A stretch of DNA of 64,000 nucleotides from Pardosa pseudoannulata (GCA_032207245.1 CM063501.1:87711712-87775711), one strand, 5' to 3'. Shown: positions 26,080 to 36,994, numbered from the stretch's first letter. Translations and numbers: made by a program. The notes: generated by a model from the sequence alone, not told the origin.

Positions 26080-26310
26080 TATAGAGGGCTAGCATTTCTC
26101 CTTGGAATACAACAAAGTAGATCTTTGTAATTTAGAAGCATTGACCAAGCAGAAGACTCCCGGCTTAGCATGTCACCTCCAGAGATATAATTTGGGAACT
26201 TCGAGGACATTGCAACCACGAGCATATTTTGCGTGCTGGAGACGGATCCTTGACCTTCGAACTCGCAACCCCCCGGTTATGAGATAGATGCCTTTGCCGC
26301 CACCACGGTT
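26080..26310 (-). mobile_element. SINE-like segment with Pol III boxes, minus strand
   Basis: On the minus strand GGTGGCGGCAAAGGCAT (A-box-like) is followed by CTCATAACCGGGGGG and then GGTTGCGAGTTCGAAGGTC (B-box-like). The spacing is tRNA-like. A roughly 180-bp body follows, which produces the antisense frame at 25971-26225. It differs from family S, so it is a second tRNA-derived family or a diverged relative. Confidence 0.45.
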
Positions 26311-26444
26311 CTGACGGGTTCAGATTACGTACGGGTCACCACTTGGGTGTTGTTGTGTGACTCATGCAGAAATATTTAAACTTAACAAAAAACTTAATTT
26401 TTGGAATAACACTTAATATCGAAAATCAAAGAAACATGCTCTCA

Positions 26445-26560
26445 AAATAGGTTCGAAGAGCGGGGCTCGAACCATACTTACTGCTCGTAATACCAGCCAC
26501 TATTACCTTATCGTGTTCTACAGTTAACAAGTGCTGCCATCTGTAGTATTCTGTAGTCAC
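26445..26560 (-). mobile_element. tRNA-like head, probable SINE or tRNA pseudogene, minus strand
   Basis: On the minus strand the order is AATAGTGGCTGGTATTACGAGC (A-box position), then AAGTATGGTTCGAGCCCCGC, a near-consensus B box with T-arm. I could not close a full cloverleaf by eye, so this is not called a functional tRNA. The antisense-style frame at 26426-26665 overlaps it. Confidence 0.45.
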
Positions 26561-28014
26561 CGCAAAGAGGTAAAGAGGTAGATGGGAGACATTTGAATCA
26601 AAGTCCTTGATAAGGAAAAATACACTGTCCTTTCTTTTCTTTTTTTGTTTGTAATAAGTATACAAATGAAAAGTATTGTAATTCTTAATCAGTTTAACCT
26701 AAAAAATTAGAGAAATATTGAACATTTAGCTGTTTCTCCAAAACCTTAAAAAGTATTTCTCATAATATCAACCCTTTCGGTCACTGTGCACTTGGCGCCG
26801 TGAGAGTCCTAATTTAAGTTGTAAAAATTATTTAAAATAATTTGCTTACAAATTTTTATCTTTAGGGACAGTTCTTTAAAAATTTCGAAGCAGTATATTG
26901 CTTCAAATATATTTGAGTTCTCGATAACAGATGGCAATACGAGAATAAAAAAGTTGATATTTCGGATTTATCGAAAAAGTGATTACAGAATAAAATGTTT
27001 TGTTTGTGTTTTATATTATATCGCTTTATTACTAATGTTAATTTAAAAGATCATTTATAACAGTATAAAATGTTAATATATGTTTATAATATATCATCTA
27101 AATGCATTGTCAGTTTTGCGTAATTATTCCAAATGTACGTGCATTAAATGCAAGTAGGTTTGGACAAGCAGCTAAATTTTCGATATTTCTCTAATTGCTG
27201 AGGTTAACTGTTTGAGAATTACAATATGTTTCATTTGTATATTAAATGCATGTGTTTAATTTTTTATCGTAGAAGCACCCTCTTGACCAGCCATTCAAAC
27301 CTATTATGAAGCTCCTTGAATATTATTAAATAGAAAAAGTTTAACAAATTTTCTCCTACATAATATAGAATACCATTATAAGTATAGCATATCTAAATAT
27401 GATTTTTTTTCTGTGCATTTTACACTAAGTGAGGTACAGTATACCAGAAAACATTACAGTTGTCCTGTATTAAATCATAGATCTGTCAACCTGAAGAAGT
27501 ACCGCAGGGCTTTAAGTTGTATAGTATATAGGTGATAGAATCTTACTTGAGGAAGGTAATTTACAGTTTATTTTAAAATGAAAATCGATATGAACCACAC
27601 TGATGTGATAGTCTATTTGTAAAAGTTTTTACCACAATTTCAATGAATATTATAAAATAACAGCTTTAAAATCGCGAACATTTTTTACATTAAAATGCAA
27701 AAAATGTTAGATCTTCTTCCGTTTATCTAAATGAGGAATGTTAAAACAACTTATTGTGACTCGACTGACAATAGCTCCAGTTACCAAAATCAATTCACTA
27801 CATAGCAGAACATTTGATCTCGGCGGAGGGCATGCTGTTAGTATAGACCAGCACGCAGATAAAAAATAATATACCTATATATATAATAAGCTACCTTCAT
27901 ATTTCTGTGTTGCACTATCAGATTTCAAAAGTGCAGTTGTATTAAAATATACTTTGTTTATTGCTGAGGAGTCTTTATTTCTTTTGGATTTACATATGCA
28001 CCCATCACCGAACC
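26561..28014. other. AT-rich sequence without recognised features
   Basis: No frame, RNA gene or TE end was recognised. Confidence 0.5.
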
Positions 28015-28016
28015 TA

Positions 28017-29165
28017 AGGGGACCATATTTTTAAACAGTATTTTGAGGTTAAATCAACTTTGGGACACTAGAAAATATTTTTGGGGGCATATTCTGGGAC
28101 ATAACCCACACACATGTATATCAATTCTTCAAAACTTTACTGACTTAAAATACTTTAAAATGAGCTTGAATTGTTTTTTATTTCATTTTTGTAAAACTAT
28201 GATTATTTGTTGAAATTCTCGGTATATTCCATTCTTTTTAATTATCAAAAGAATACCTCTTTATATTGGTTCACTATTATTATGCACTCAAACTTGATAA
28301 TTAGAAAAAAACTGCCAATTTATTATATTTTTACTAATAATGTAAGAGCTAAAGCTTCTTAAATATAAAATTACTTACAAATAAAACTATTTTAATTTAA
28401 AATAGATTTTCGCAGTAATATAGACAAAACAGCAACAATATAATCTCCAGACTTCCAATTTTCCTTCAGTGACTTATTGTCGTCTAGAAATTCTTGTCCA
28501 AATTAATATTGTAAACAAAATTAAACTGAAGCTCAATTAGAATTATCAAACCTTGAGAAAGATAATGAATTGTATATCGATGTACTAACTTAGTTTATGT
28601 TTATATAAAGTATACTGGAAAATTTTTCCATGATTATTGAATACACCTATTTCTTCGGTTATTTGCCTGTTTGATATTGAAAAACTAATAACAGATGAAT
28701 CCCTTAATAATTATAGTAAGGTCGTTTTATCATTTATGAACATGGCAACGATAAACTGCACACATTTCTTGAGTTGGCATCGGTATCTGCAAACTGTGTT
28801 GTTATTAATCCGTTGATATAATCGAAAGTTAAAATGTACATAATGCATATCAATCAATCCAATTCTACACAAATTAATATTTAAGATAAGCATGATTTTA
28901 AGAATAGTGTGGAAAGTATTAAGATTATCAGATATAAAGAAAAAAAATATCAAAAGTACTTTATACTTTGTTCGCGATACTTATAAACTGTTATATTAAA
29001 ATACCGGATAATAACTCTAATTAAATAATTTGCTAGATTCAGATAATTTTTTTTAATTTGGAGATTTTTCTCGTCCTTAAATAATCATATCATTTGAGGG
29101 GAACAAAATAAAACAGAGATCTAAATTTGGGGACTGACCTCAATTTCGAGGACGTATGGTCACCT
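28017..29165. mobile_element. DNA transposon with AGG(G/T)GACCATA ends, about 1.15 kb
   Basis: The left end AGGGGACCATA (from 28017) and the right end read on the minus strand, AGGTGACCATACGTCCTCG (from 29165), form short terminal inverted repeats. TA lies immediately outside both (28015-28016 and 29166-29167). Both ends are followed by blocks rich in GGGAC: TTGGGACA near 28065 and 28106 on the left, and CAGTCCCC on the right minus strand. Ends of the GGTGACCATACGTCC type occur on widespread animal DNA transposons. I do not assign the superfamily. The interior is AT-rich without a recognisable transposase. Confidence 0.45.
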
Positions 29166-32100
29166 TAACCGCACCGCAACATTTATATCTTTATGGGAAA
29201 ATATGCGAGAAAGTCAGTATCTCTCCAAATCATATATATAATTTTTATTGTTGAATTTGATTATTTTGTATCTTTAACTAATGGTTATTAACTCCAGTGA
29301 CCCAAGCCAGTTAAGTTACTCTGGCTTTTAAAAATCCCATCTTTTGAGTGATTTGTTAGAAACAAAAAGTTGTGACAAATTTGTATTTCTAGAATGTTGT
29401 AAGTATGTATACAATTTAGAAAAGTACAACAGTTACAACACATCACTTGACCAATATTAACAATGAAAAACAAAAACAAATATGGATAGAAAGGTACCTA
29501 AGGTCCTATTTTTATTGTGGAAAGAGCTTGTTTAACAACAACAGACTTAAACAAGACTTCTTATATAACAGATCTTCTGTTATACAAAAAATCCTTTATC
29601 AGAGAAGGAAAAAGAGAGTTAATCCTTACTATTCATTATGATAAAATTTGCCCACACCTTCTGAGATTATTACATTGGTAAAGCCTTTTTCTCATTCACG
29701 TTTTTAATGCGCAACAATAAAAATGTCCAAGGTATTGCTTCCCATGAAAGGAAGATCTTTGCCAACAGGAAACGATATATTTATTTCCAATATAATTTCT
29801 CTCCTCAAGTGCTTTTGTTAGTTTTCGAGAGCCTTGAAGTTTGGAGCCTAGCCTTAAATACAAACAAAAATAGACGTGAACGTTGATTTTGCATTATGTC
29901 TCCTGGCGAACACCCTAATCTGGGTAGAGAGACATTTCGATTCTAATGAGTAAATATTGATGGCGTGTCTCGTCGTGCACATAAATTACACCTTTCTTCA
30001 TTACAACTTGGACATCTAATTTATCGTTGGGAACTATTTTGAAATAAAACTTAGCTGCACTAGAGAAGCAATTCTGGGTGGCCCCACATTTCAGCAACAT
30101 TACCATGCCTGACGATGGGTGGGCTGAAAGGGGGCCAGAGAAGTCATCCAGCTTAGCAAATGACGTTTCAGTTAATGACATGTTCTGAATTCCGCCTTGC
30201 CAGCACACCAAGTTTGCAAATCACTAGTTAGCTGTTGCGCGAGTTCATCCTTTTTTATTTAAATTATATAAGTCGGAACAAAGAAGATTCTCCTCACTGA
30301 TTATTGATTATAATTCTGAAAGACGTCTTGAAGCAGAGCAAGAGTGTGTCCCGTGCTGTCGATTCTCAAGAATAATAATAAAAAAATGTAGTTTTCGAAA
30401 TGTTCTCCCATTTGCCGCAACTCATAATTGAAGCTCATTACAAGCCATTAGAAGATGACATAATTGAACGACGTGAGTGCAGATGTTGTCAAGAATCCTG
30501 TGAGCCGAATCGGTTTGGCGCGATAAAATACTGTCTCCTCTATTATTTTCCTCTTCCATTTAAAGTTATTTTATTTGCTATTTCTTTTCTTCAATGACCT
30601 GAATATTTGTTATCAAATGACTTTGAATTTTGGATACTTTATATCTTTTATGTAAGGAAAGACTACGACTGGTTTTTTCTTTTGGGAATGTAAAGCTTTT
30701 ATGCCAAAATATGTAACAAATATGAGAAAGTTAACTTTATTAAGGTTTAAAGTTAAATAGAAGTTAACACCCGTTTCTTAGTTTCAAATTAGCTGCTTTA
30801 TCTGTGCGGAGGCAAGTATATAGCTTAGATGGCCGGAGTAGAACTAAGCCAAATTTGTATTAAATCTTCTCCGGTTAGCTATTTTTTTAAGAAATAAAAA
30901 TAAAACTCTTCGTAACTCCTTTAAATCTTATAAATTCATTAACTTGCAAGGTTTGCTGATTTTTTTCGGCTTCAATTTTGGTCGATTGTTACAATTTTTT
31001 TCAACAATTGAATCAGGTGAAAGTAGCTGTATGTAAAGATAATCTTACGCTTAAGGGGACTGACTGATCGCCTTAAAAATTGGTTTTTCAGCCAAAACTT
31101 CAAAATTTTCTATTTGCATTTTTAAGAGCTACATTGTTTTTGATATCGAAAAGTTGGAGTTTTGTGTATACACCTACTCTAACCGCAAAAAGAGTAATTT
31201 AGTTAGAAGTATATAGTCGAAATTGAAACCGTAAACAGATGTTTAAATGACCCTCACTTCTAGTTTTTTTTTTATAGTTATCACTACTTTTTAGTTTAAA
31301 ATTGTACTGAATTTTCTCTGCTATATATTATATTTAAATGTATGCATTGCTTTTTGCTATGCGTGTTTACGTAATTTTACAAACAACATTTGAGAATCAG
31401 AGCAATGCATTTAAACTAACTTTTCCTTTTTCAAATTTTCTCTCTCTTCGACTGTTAGGAAGTATATGATATCTGAAACGTTTTCTCCTCCAAATTCTCT
31501 GCAATTTTTATCACAGATTTTCAATAATAGAATGCATAATGCAGACTACCAGATAGACTGTCTGATAATCCAGAGATGATAGAATATAAAAATAAAAATT
31601 TTCGGAAAAGAATTAAGTGTTTGTTTATTATAGTTTCAATTTGCAACTGCACTGACTTAAAAATTTTAGTACGAGTTTAAATGATAGTTTATTTTATGCA
31701 AAATAGACTTACAAATAGAATGCAGTATATAAACACGAAAAGTATTATACATAAATATAGTTACGATGTTTTCGCAACTTGAAAATATAGCAATTTTTTA
31801 TATGTATTATTCTTTGTATTTCTTAAACAAATGAAAAATTCCCATCTTTAGTATTTTTTTGTTCTCAGGATGAGAATTAATTTTAAAATAATTATTTCTG
31901 TTAAAAATATGCAAAAAATGGTCTCCGAAGGTAGTGGACTGCCCGTTCAAATGAGAATTAAATTATTTGCTAATTTCAATTTTAAATCCAGTTTAGTCTT
32001 TTTGCATACATGTACAAAAAATCACGATATATAAATAAATATTACGTTTTTATAGGAATAGTGTGAAATTTTAAGCTATCACATTTTTGAAAGGGGTTCC

Positions 32101-32335
32101 GGGTCGAAGGTTGCCTACACCTTCTCTAGAAGGCTTGTGGAGATAACGACTTACTTTTTGACATACATAAGAAAATAAATTTGGGAGTCGGCAGAGCATA
32201 CAAAGTGCCTGATCGGTTTGTTTTGCATAAAATCGACAACAAGCGAACAGATTTACAAAGTCGCTGTGACCTCGATACATGGTTGTTGTTTATGACTATT
32301 GAAATAATTAATAACTGATTAATTAATAATCCATT
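29166..32335. other. AT-rich sequence; balanced-composition block at 29880-30235
   Basis: At 29880-30235 the composition rises and a 98-codon minus frame (29915-30211) reads through. I do not recognise the peptide. A CCCCTTTCAG acceptor-like site lies inside it, so an unpredicted exon or conserved non-coding DNA are both possible. CGCTTAAGGGGAC at 31048-31060 recurs inverted at 63081-63093 and may be a TE end. Nothing else is recognised. Confidence 0.3.
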
Positions 32336-32507
32336 TCACTGTAGCCTAGTATCATCGGAATCTGTAAGGCACTGCTTTTGTACCGCATTGTACAGATTCA
32401 AATCCCGCTGAAGGCATGGGTGTTCGAAACCATTTAGAATTGAATTCAAGCAGTAGGTCTCGGTGTCATTCGTGTAGGAAGAAAGTTGAGCGTACCGTAG
32501 TCTAAAC
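32336..32507 (+). mobile_element. SINE family S, 5' part, interrupted by a hAT MITE
   Basis: It has the TCTGTAAGGCACTGCTTTTGTACCGC head, then the B box CAGATTCAAATCCCGC, the GGCATGGGTGTTCGAAACC block, and AAGCAGTAGGTCTCGGTGTC. The SINE resumes after the MITE at about 32905. This is the plus-strand orientation. Confidence 0.7.
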
Positions 32508-32904
32508 CAGTGGTCGACAAACTTATTAGCCAAAGAGCCAAATATGAACATTAGAAAATTAAAAAAAAAAAAAAATTGGGAGCCAAATCTGCTTGTTTAG
32601 TAAACTTTTATTCCACTAAATAAATAATACACTAAATAAAACTAAATTTCATACTTAACAAATATTTATTAATGATATTTATTAATGGTAGATAAGACAA
32701 AACTGTTCACACTGCAACTGCTGGTCTGTGATGCCAGTTTTTAACCCCCTCCCCCCCACACTACTTTAGAAAAAGTAGCATGCTTGTCGTACCTTCCTAT
32801 CACACCGGAGAACGCCGAAAACATACGAACAATTTCAGCCAGAGCCGAACTTAAGGAACCAAAGAGCCACATGCGGCTCTGGAGCTGCACTTTGCCGACC
32901 ACTG
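32508..32904. mobile_element. hAT MITE (397 bp) with CAGTGGTCG ends, inserted in a SINE
   Basis: The left end is CAGTGGTCGACAAACTTATT, followed by AGCCAAAGAGCCAAATATG. On the minus strand the right end starts CAGTGGTCGGCAAAGTGCAG. Inside the right end, AGCCACATGCGGCTCTGGAG matches the element at 54513-55318. The flanking octamers GTCTAAAC (32500-32507) and GCCTAGAC (32905-32912) differ by two transitions, consistent with an aged 8-bp hAT target duplication. No transposase is encoded. Confidence 0.85.
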
Positions 32905-32960
32905 GCCTAGACCATTTCACCTTATTTGAACTTATTGAATCTAATGACTAATCGGAAATA
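32905..32960 (+). mobile_element. SINE family S, 3' tail after the MITE
   Basis: Continuation of the interrupted SINE. It begins with the second copy of the target octamer and runs into a CCATTTCACCTTATTT tail. Confidence 0.5.
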
Positions 32961-33948
32961 ATTAGACGGTTTAATTTATAGTCAATTTCTAGATAATTTA
33001 ACCCATGACAGATTAATTTATTTTTTTTAAGTAGTGAAACTAGTTATATTTTTTACAATTATTAATAACTATAAATAGTTGATCTTTAGTTTTTCGAAAT
33101 TGAATTGTTAAATAGTCCGAAATAAATAACAGTTTTTGTTTAGTTAACACTAACTTCTAAATTAGTTTGGATAATAAGCAGTTAAAGATGAATATGTTTG
33201 GAACATTAAAAACAAAATCATTCTTATGAAAAATTAGCGAAATTTCAATAATTAAAAAAATATTTTTAATATAATGACATATTTCTCAGAAAAAAATTCA
33301 GTAACACTTGAGTGAAATAAAGCGCAAATTACTTTAATGAAAAAGAAGTGTTTTAATTTTTTATAAACCCCAAGAAATATTAAAATATCTCGAATTCGAT
33401 TTCTTCGCAGATAAAACGCAAAAGTCTCCATGATTCACTCATTAAGTTTTCGTTTTTTCTTTCGTAGTAAAAATGACTAACATCTGGTTAGTAAAGAACC
33501 CTCTGTTAAGAGAGGCAAACCTGTCGTCGTAAAGATTTTTTACGTGCATGGGATGGATATTGAAATGATACTCAGGAAGTGGCGGATAATCTTTCTCATT
33601 TACTCCGGAATGTGATGTTAATTTGCAATTCATGTGTAGATTTCGTATCGCTGTTTTTGTATTCTCGCTGCCTTCGTTTCATCTCGCCAATAATTGGGAA
33701 ACAAGACGCCTTTTTGATAATTTAATATACTTGAAACCGTTTTATTTGCGCTAAAAGAAAAAGATGAGAACTTAGCCTATTTTCGACACAGACTTGAAAT
33801 TTTTAATTATTTTGGCACAAGGGGTGGACCAACAGTTATCGTAACTTGGGGCGGAAATCTCTCAGAAACCTGTCTTATTGGATCCAAAATATCAAGAGTA
33901 ATATGGAGTTAGCATTTATTTAATTAAAACTAAATAATTAGACCATCT
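32961..33948. other. AT-rich sequence without recognised features
   Basis: A 63-codon minus frame (33442-33633) has no recognisable motif and no supporting splice signals. Confidence 0.45.
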
Positions 33949-33949
33949 A

Positions 33950-34016
<67 letters not shown>

Positions 34017-34436
34017 GAAAAGTTTATTAATCTACAATTTTTGATTTAAAAAATGTTTTCAAATTGTCTATCAGTAAAAAGACACTGCAGATCTCCCAAA
34101 GGTTGAATCTGCTTACAAACAGTGGCGTACACAAGGGTGAGGTTTAAATGTTCAAACCCCTTCCATGACCCATAGAATGGAAAAATTCCTTAAATTTAAA
34201 ATTTTCAATTTACAGTTATAACCTTAAAATTCTTCGGAGATCTCCCATAATCAGAGTTCTGGAACGGTTCGTGGGTTCGAATTCCAGTACTGGCATGGAT
34301 TTTAAAAGCCGTTTCGACATTAGCTTTAAGTAGTAGGTATTTGTCTCATTATCTATCTTGTAGCTAAACAGTAGATTTTTGCGTCCCAAACCAAACCAGT
34401 TAGTTTCGGAGCAGGCCCAATGAGTATGTGTTTCCT
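33949..34436 (+). repeat. Direct duplication, copy 1 (488 bp): (CA)n(TA)n, hAT fragment, SINE
   Basis: Order: (CA)n(TA)n; TTAGGAAAAGTTTATTAATC; CAGATCTCCCAAAG.TTGAAT; CAGTGGCGTACACAAGGG; TTAAATTTAAAATTTT; ATTCTTCGG.GATCT; then SINE S (34235-34425); then GGAGCAG.CC.GATGAGTATGTGTTT. The same order repeats in 34437-35225. Compared with copy 2 it lacks about 290 bp, including the right end of the small hAT-like element. Confidence 0.88.
34235..34425 (+). mobile_element. SINE family S copy inside duplication copy 1
   Basis: It contains GAACGGTTCGTGGGTTCGAA (B box), TACTGGCATGGATTTTAAAAG, GCTTTAAGTAGTAGGTATTT, AACAGTAGATTTTTGCG and CCCAAACCAAACCAGTTA. This is the clearest full-length body in the window. 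Confidence 0.8.
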
Positions 34437-34437
34437 A

Positions 34438-34507
<70 letters not shown>

Positions 34508-34613
34508 TAGGAAATGTTTATTAATCTACAATTTTTTATTTAAAAAATGTTTTCGAATTGTCAGTCAGTTAAAATATATTTCAGATCTCCCAAAGTTTGA
34601 ATCGGCTTACATA

Positions 34614-34834
34614 CAGTGGTGCACACAAGGGGGATAGAGGTGCAAACCCCTCCCGTGAACCATGGAATGAAAAAAATCTTTAAATTTAAAATTTTTAACT
34701 TATAGCCCCGATTTATGCACTTGTTTTATATCATAATTTGACAAAATTACTGGTTCTTTACATACAAAAATTTATCTGTCTGCAGCACTTTCGTCTAAAA
34801 GCCCATTTATATGAGAAATCTGTGTACGCCACTG
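34614..34834. mobile_element. Small TIR element with CAGTGGCGTACACA ends (221 bp)
   Basis: The left end is CAGTGGTGCACACAAGG; copy 1 of the duplication keeps CAGTGGCGTACACAAGG at 34120. The right end on the minus strand is CAGTGGCGTACACAGATT. Fourteen terminal bases match once the copy-1 left end is used. CAGTGGCGTA-type ends fit hAT. The flanking octamers (CTTACATA, TTTATAGC) agree poorly, so the target duplication is not demonstrated. Confidence 0.5.
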
Positions 34835-35029
34835 TTTATAGCAATCTGCCTTTCTGAAACCACCCAGACTGTCATTGACATCATAAAATTTTCCCCCAAG
34901 AACGTGATATTTCATCCGTGTGCTTATTATTATTTTTTTTATCCTACTTTCTTATTTTTCATTCGATGTCTTTCATAACTACATTTCAGGACATATAGTT
35001 AAAATTTTAAGATTCTTCGGCGATCTTTC

Positions 35030-35215
35030 ATGATTAGAGTTCTGGAGCGGTTCGTGGGTTCGAAATAAAGTACTGGCATGGATATTCATAGCCTTTTCGA
35101 TATAGTCTCTTAGTAGTAGGTATAGATCTCATTATCTCTCTTGTTACAAAACAGTAGACTTTTACTTCCCAAACCATACCAATTATTTTCGGAGCAGTCC
35201 GGATGAGTATGTGTT
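35030..35215 (+). mobile_element. SINE family S copy inside duplication copy 2
   Basis: It has the GAGCGGTTCGTGGGTTCGAA B box, TACTGGCATGGATATTCATA, TTAGTAGTAGGTATAGATCT, AACAGTAGACTTTTACTTCC and CAAACCATACCAATTA. It is more diverged than the copy at 34235. Confidence 0.75.
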
Positions 35216-35225
35216 TATTGGGTGC

Positions 35226-35562
35226 AGTGTTGCAGCTAGTTGGTGTGCAGTACATGTAAGCATGCAAGCGGAAAAGTTTATAATATGTAATACTAAAATG
35301 TGCTAACTAAAGCTTTATTTAAAAATATAATAATTGTTGAAATATTTAATAAGGAAATATACTTTTTTTTTCTCTGTTGTCTTTCACGTCTAGGAATACA
35401 TTTTGTCATAAACTTATGTCACTATTATTTAATGAATACTTCCTTACGTATTTTTTATACTATTTCTTATTTGCAATAGAGTCATCTTTAAAAGAATTTT
35501 TACTTTAAAAAATTAAAAAAATGTAAATTAAAATATCCAAATAGATGGGTAATGAGATTTAA
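35226..35562. other. AT-rich spacer without recognised features
   Basis: No features were recognised between the duplication and the piggyBac-type element. Confidence 0.5.
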
Positions 35563-36402
35563 CCCATATTGTACCACACCAACTAAATATTTCTGTAAGT
35601 TATTAAAACTTAATCCATATCATTAATATGGTGTAACTAAGTATATAAAACCAAAATTTTGAAAAAATATTTTTAATTTTTTTATGTAATTGACTGTCCT
35701 ATAAATAGGTCCAATACACTACTAAAGCTTAACAAATATCACTTACATTGCATTAGGCTGATTCATAGGTCAAATTTGGGGAAATAGTCAAAACAAAGTC
35801 CAACATTATATTTTAAGTGTGCTGTTGTTGGTTTACCCTTGCAGTTATTGAACTGGCAGTAAGAGAGTAAGTTTATCTTGAAATCTCCAGTTTTTCTGAA
35901 TAAAATAGACATCGAATTACCTCTTGTTGTGTCCAGGTGTGTGAACAGGGATTTGAACTGTTTTTTATTGAAAGATAAGAAAATAGTGTGCACTCTCAAT
36001 GCAATATCGAATTCATGGAAAAATAATCGGGATTGGACCGTCGTCTTAATTTTAGGGCACCTTTTTTTACTTACAAGACACACGTGTAAAATATATTTTT
36101 CAACAAAAACTATCAGATGCATTATTAGCTCTGTTTTTAAACTAAAAGTAACCTTCACAATGTTTGAGAAAACAAATAATAAATATAAAATTAAAGATCA
36201 AAAAATGACAATTTTTAAGAGGTTGCTGAAAATAAATTTTACAATACAATATAATTTGATTTCTCAGTTTTCTTTTGTTACTATGCTAAAGTGTGTCTAT
36301 TTTAAAGGTGTTAAAATAAAATCCACTCAAAATATTTATAAGTTTATTATTAAATGGAATTTTATTTGCTGTCCTGTTTATAGGACAGCGGTCCAATATC
36401 GG
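35563..36402 (-). mobile_element. piggyBac-type element (about 840 bp) with TTAA target sites
   Basis: TTAA flanks both ends (35559-35562 and 36403-36406). The terminal repeats are CCCATATTGTACCAC at the left and, read on the minus strand, CCGATATTGGACCGC at the right: 12 of 15 identical. Both ends carry an internal GTCCTAT.AATAGG or GTCCTGTTTATAGGAC subterminal motif (about 35696-35710 and 36371-36386). A minus-strand remnant inside resembles the piggyBac C-terminal domain. The element is internally deleted. Confidence 0.65.
35766..36158 (-). pseudogene. piggyBac transposase-like C-terminal remnant
   Basis: The minus-strand frame of 131 codons ends YCQFNNCKGKPTTAHLKY, then NVGLCFDYFPKFDL. 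This resembles the short Cys-rich tail of piggyBac/PGBD proteins, with the pattern C..C....T.Y.C..C.VGLC...CF..YH. Several of the expected Cys and the final His are missing, consistent with decay. No catalytic Asp block is recognisable upstream, and the whole remnant is far shorter than a normal transposase of roughly 550-600 residues. The position next to the element's left end and the TTAA-flanked ends support the call. The longer plus-strand frame at 35878-36420 is antisense and looks like AT-rich noise. Confidence 0.45.
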
Positions 36403-36481
36403 TTAAAATGTCAGTTATGATACATAATTTTAATACCAAATTGTACTGTTTCCCTATCTAAAAGCTTATAATAGATACATA

Positions 36482-36484
<3 letters not shown>

Positions 36485-36549
<65 letters not shown>
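36485..36549. repeat. Compound (CA)n(TA)n microsatellite
   Basis: About 33 bp of CA followed by about 30 bp of TA. Confidence 0.95.
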
Positions 36550-36551
<2 letters not shown>

Positions 36552-36780
36552 CAGGTTCCCACTAAATGACACTAGAGTCCTGACATCATTTTCATCCTTT
36601 ATTCAAATCTCAGAGCACACTACTCATCAATCATCTTCAATGGCTTCGCACATTCGCGCCTAATTTCTAACAAAGGCAGGCTTAGCTGCCTCGGGTAGCC
36701 ACAGCTCTGTCTGTGGAATGTGCACACTGCTCTCTGCTCAGATCACTGCGCGAATCCCTAATTAAAATCTTTTAAAATTA
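36550..36780 (-). mobile_element. Possible solo LTR fragment, minus strand
   Basis: This block is clearly more GC-rich than its flanks and is bounded by two (CA)n(TA)n tracts. On the minus strand it ends with AATAAAGGATGAAAATGATG (a poly-A signal), then TCTAGTGTCATTTAGTGGGA and ACCTGTCA. That resembles the R/U5 end of an LTR closing in CA. The 5' TG end is not clear because the block runs into the (CA)n tract, and no primer-binding site or coding region adjoins. Confidence 0.3.
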
Positions 36781-36799
36781 ATCTACAATTTAAATCCTG

Positions 36800-36940
<141 letters not shown>

Positions 36941-36964
36941 ACTGTGAATGCCCGAAATTGGAGA

Positions 36965-36994
36965 ATGTCGACATTCACCGGTGAATGTCGACAT
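36965..36994. repeat. Perfect 30-bp palindrome inside the left end of the Ginger-type element
   Basis: The half-site ATGTCGACATTCACC is followed directly by its exact reverse complement. A related imperfect palindrome sits near the right end at about 38013-38046. These could be transposase binding sites. Confidence 0.92.

Larger units (their letters stand above)
34437..35225 (+). repeat. Direct duplication, copy 2 (789 bp)
   Basis: It has the same block order as copy 1 plus the extra roughly 290 bp (about 34705-34995) that contains the right end of the hAT-like element. The two copies differ by scattered substitutions and small indels. Confidence 0.88.

Noticed and set aside
26445..26560. 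Functional tRNA gene on the minus strand
   Set aside because: B box and A-box-like sequence are present, but I could not pair acceptor and anticodon stems by eye.
35878..36420. 180-codon plus-strand frame, with LLKDKKIVCTLN resembling a piggyBac W.DK..V..LST block
   Set aside because: The Trp is absent and nothing around it fits. The better match is the Cys-rich tail on the minus strand, consistent with the element's orientation.
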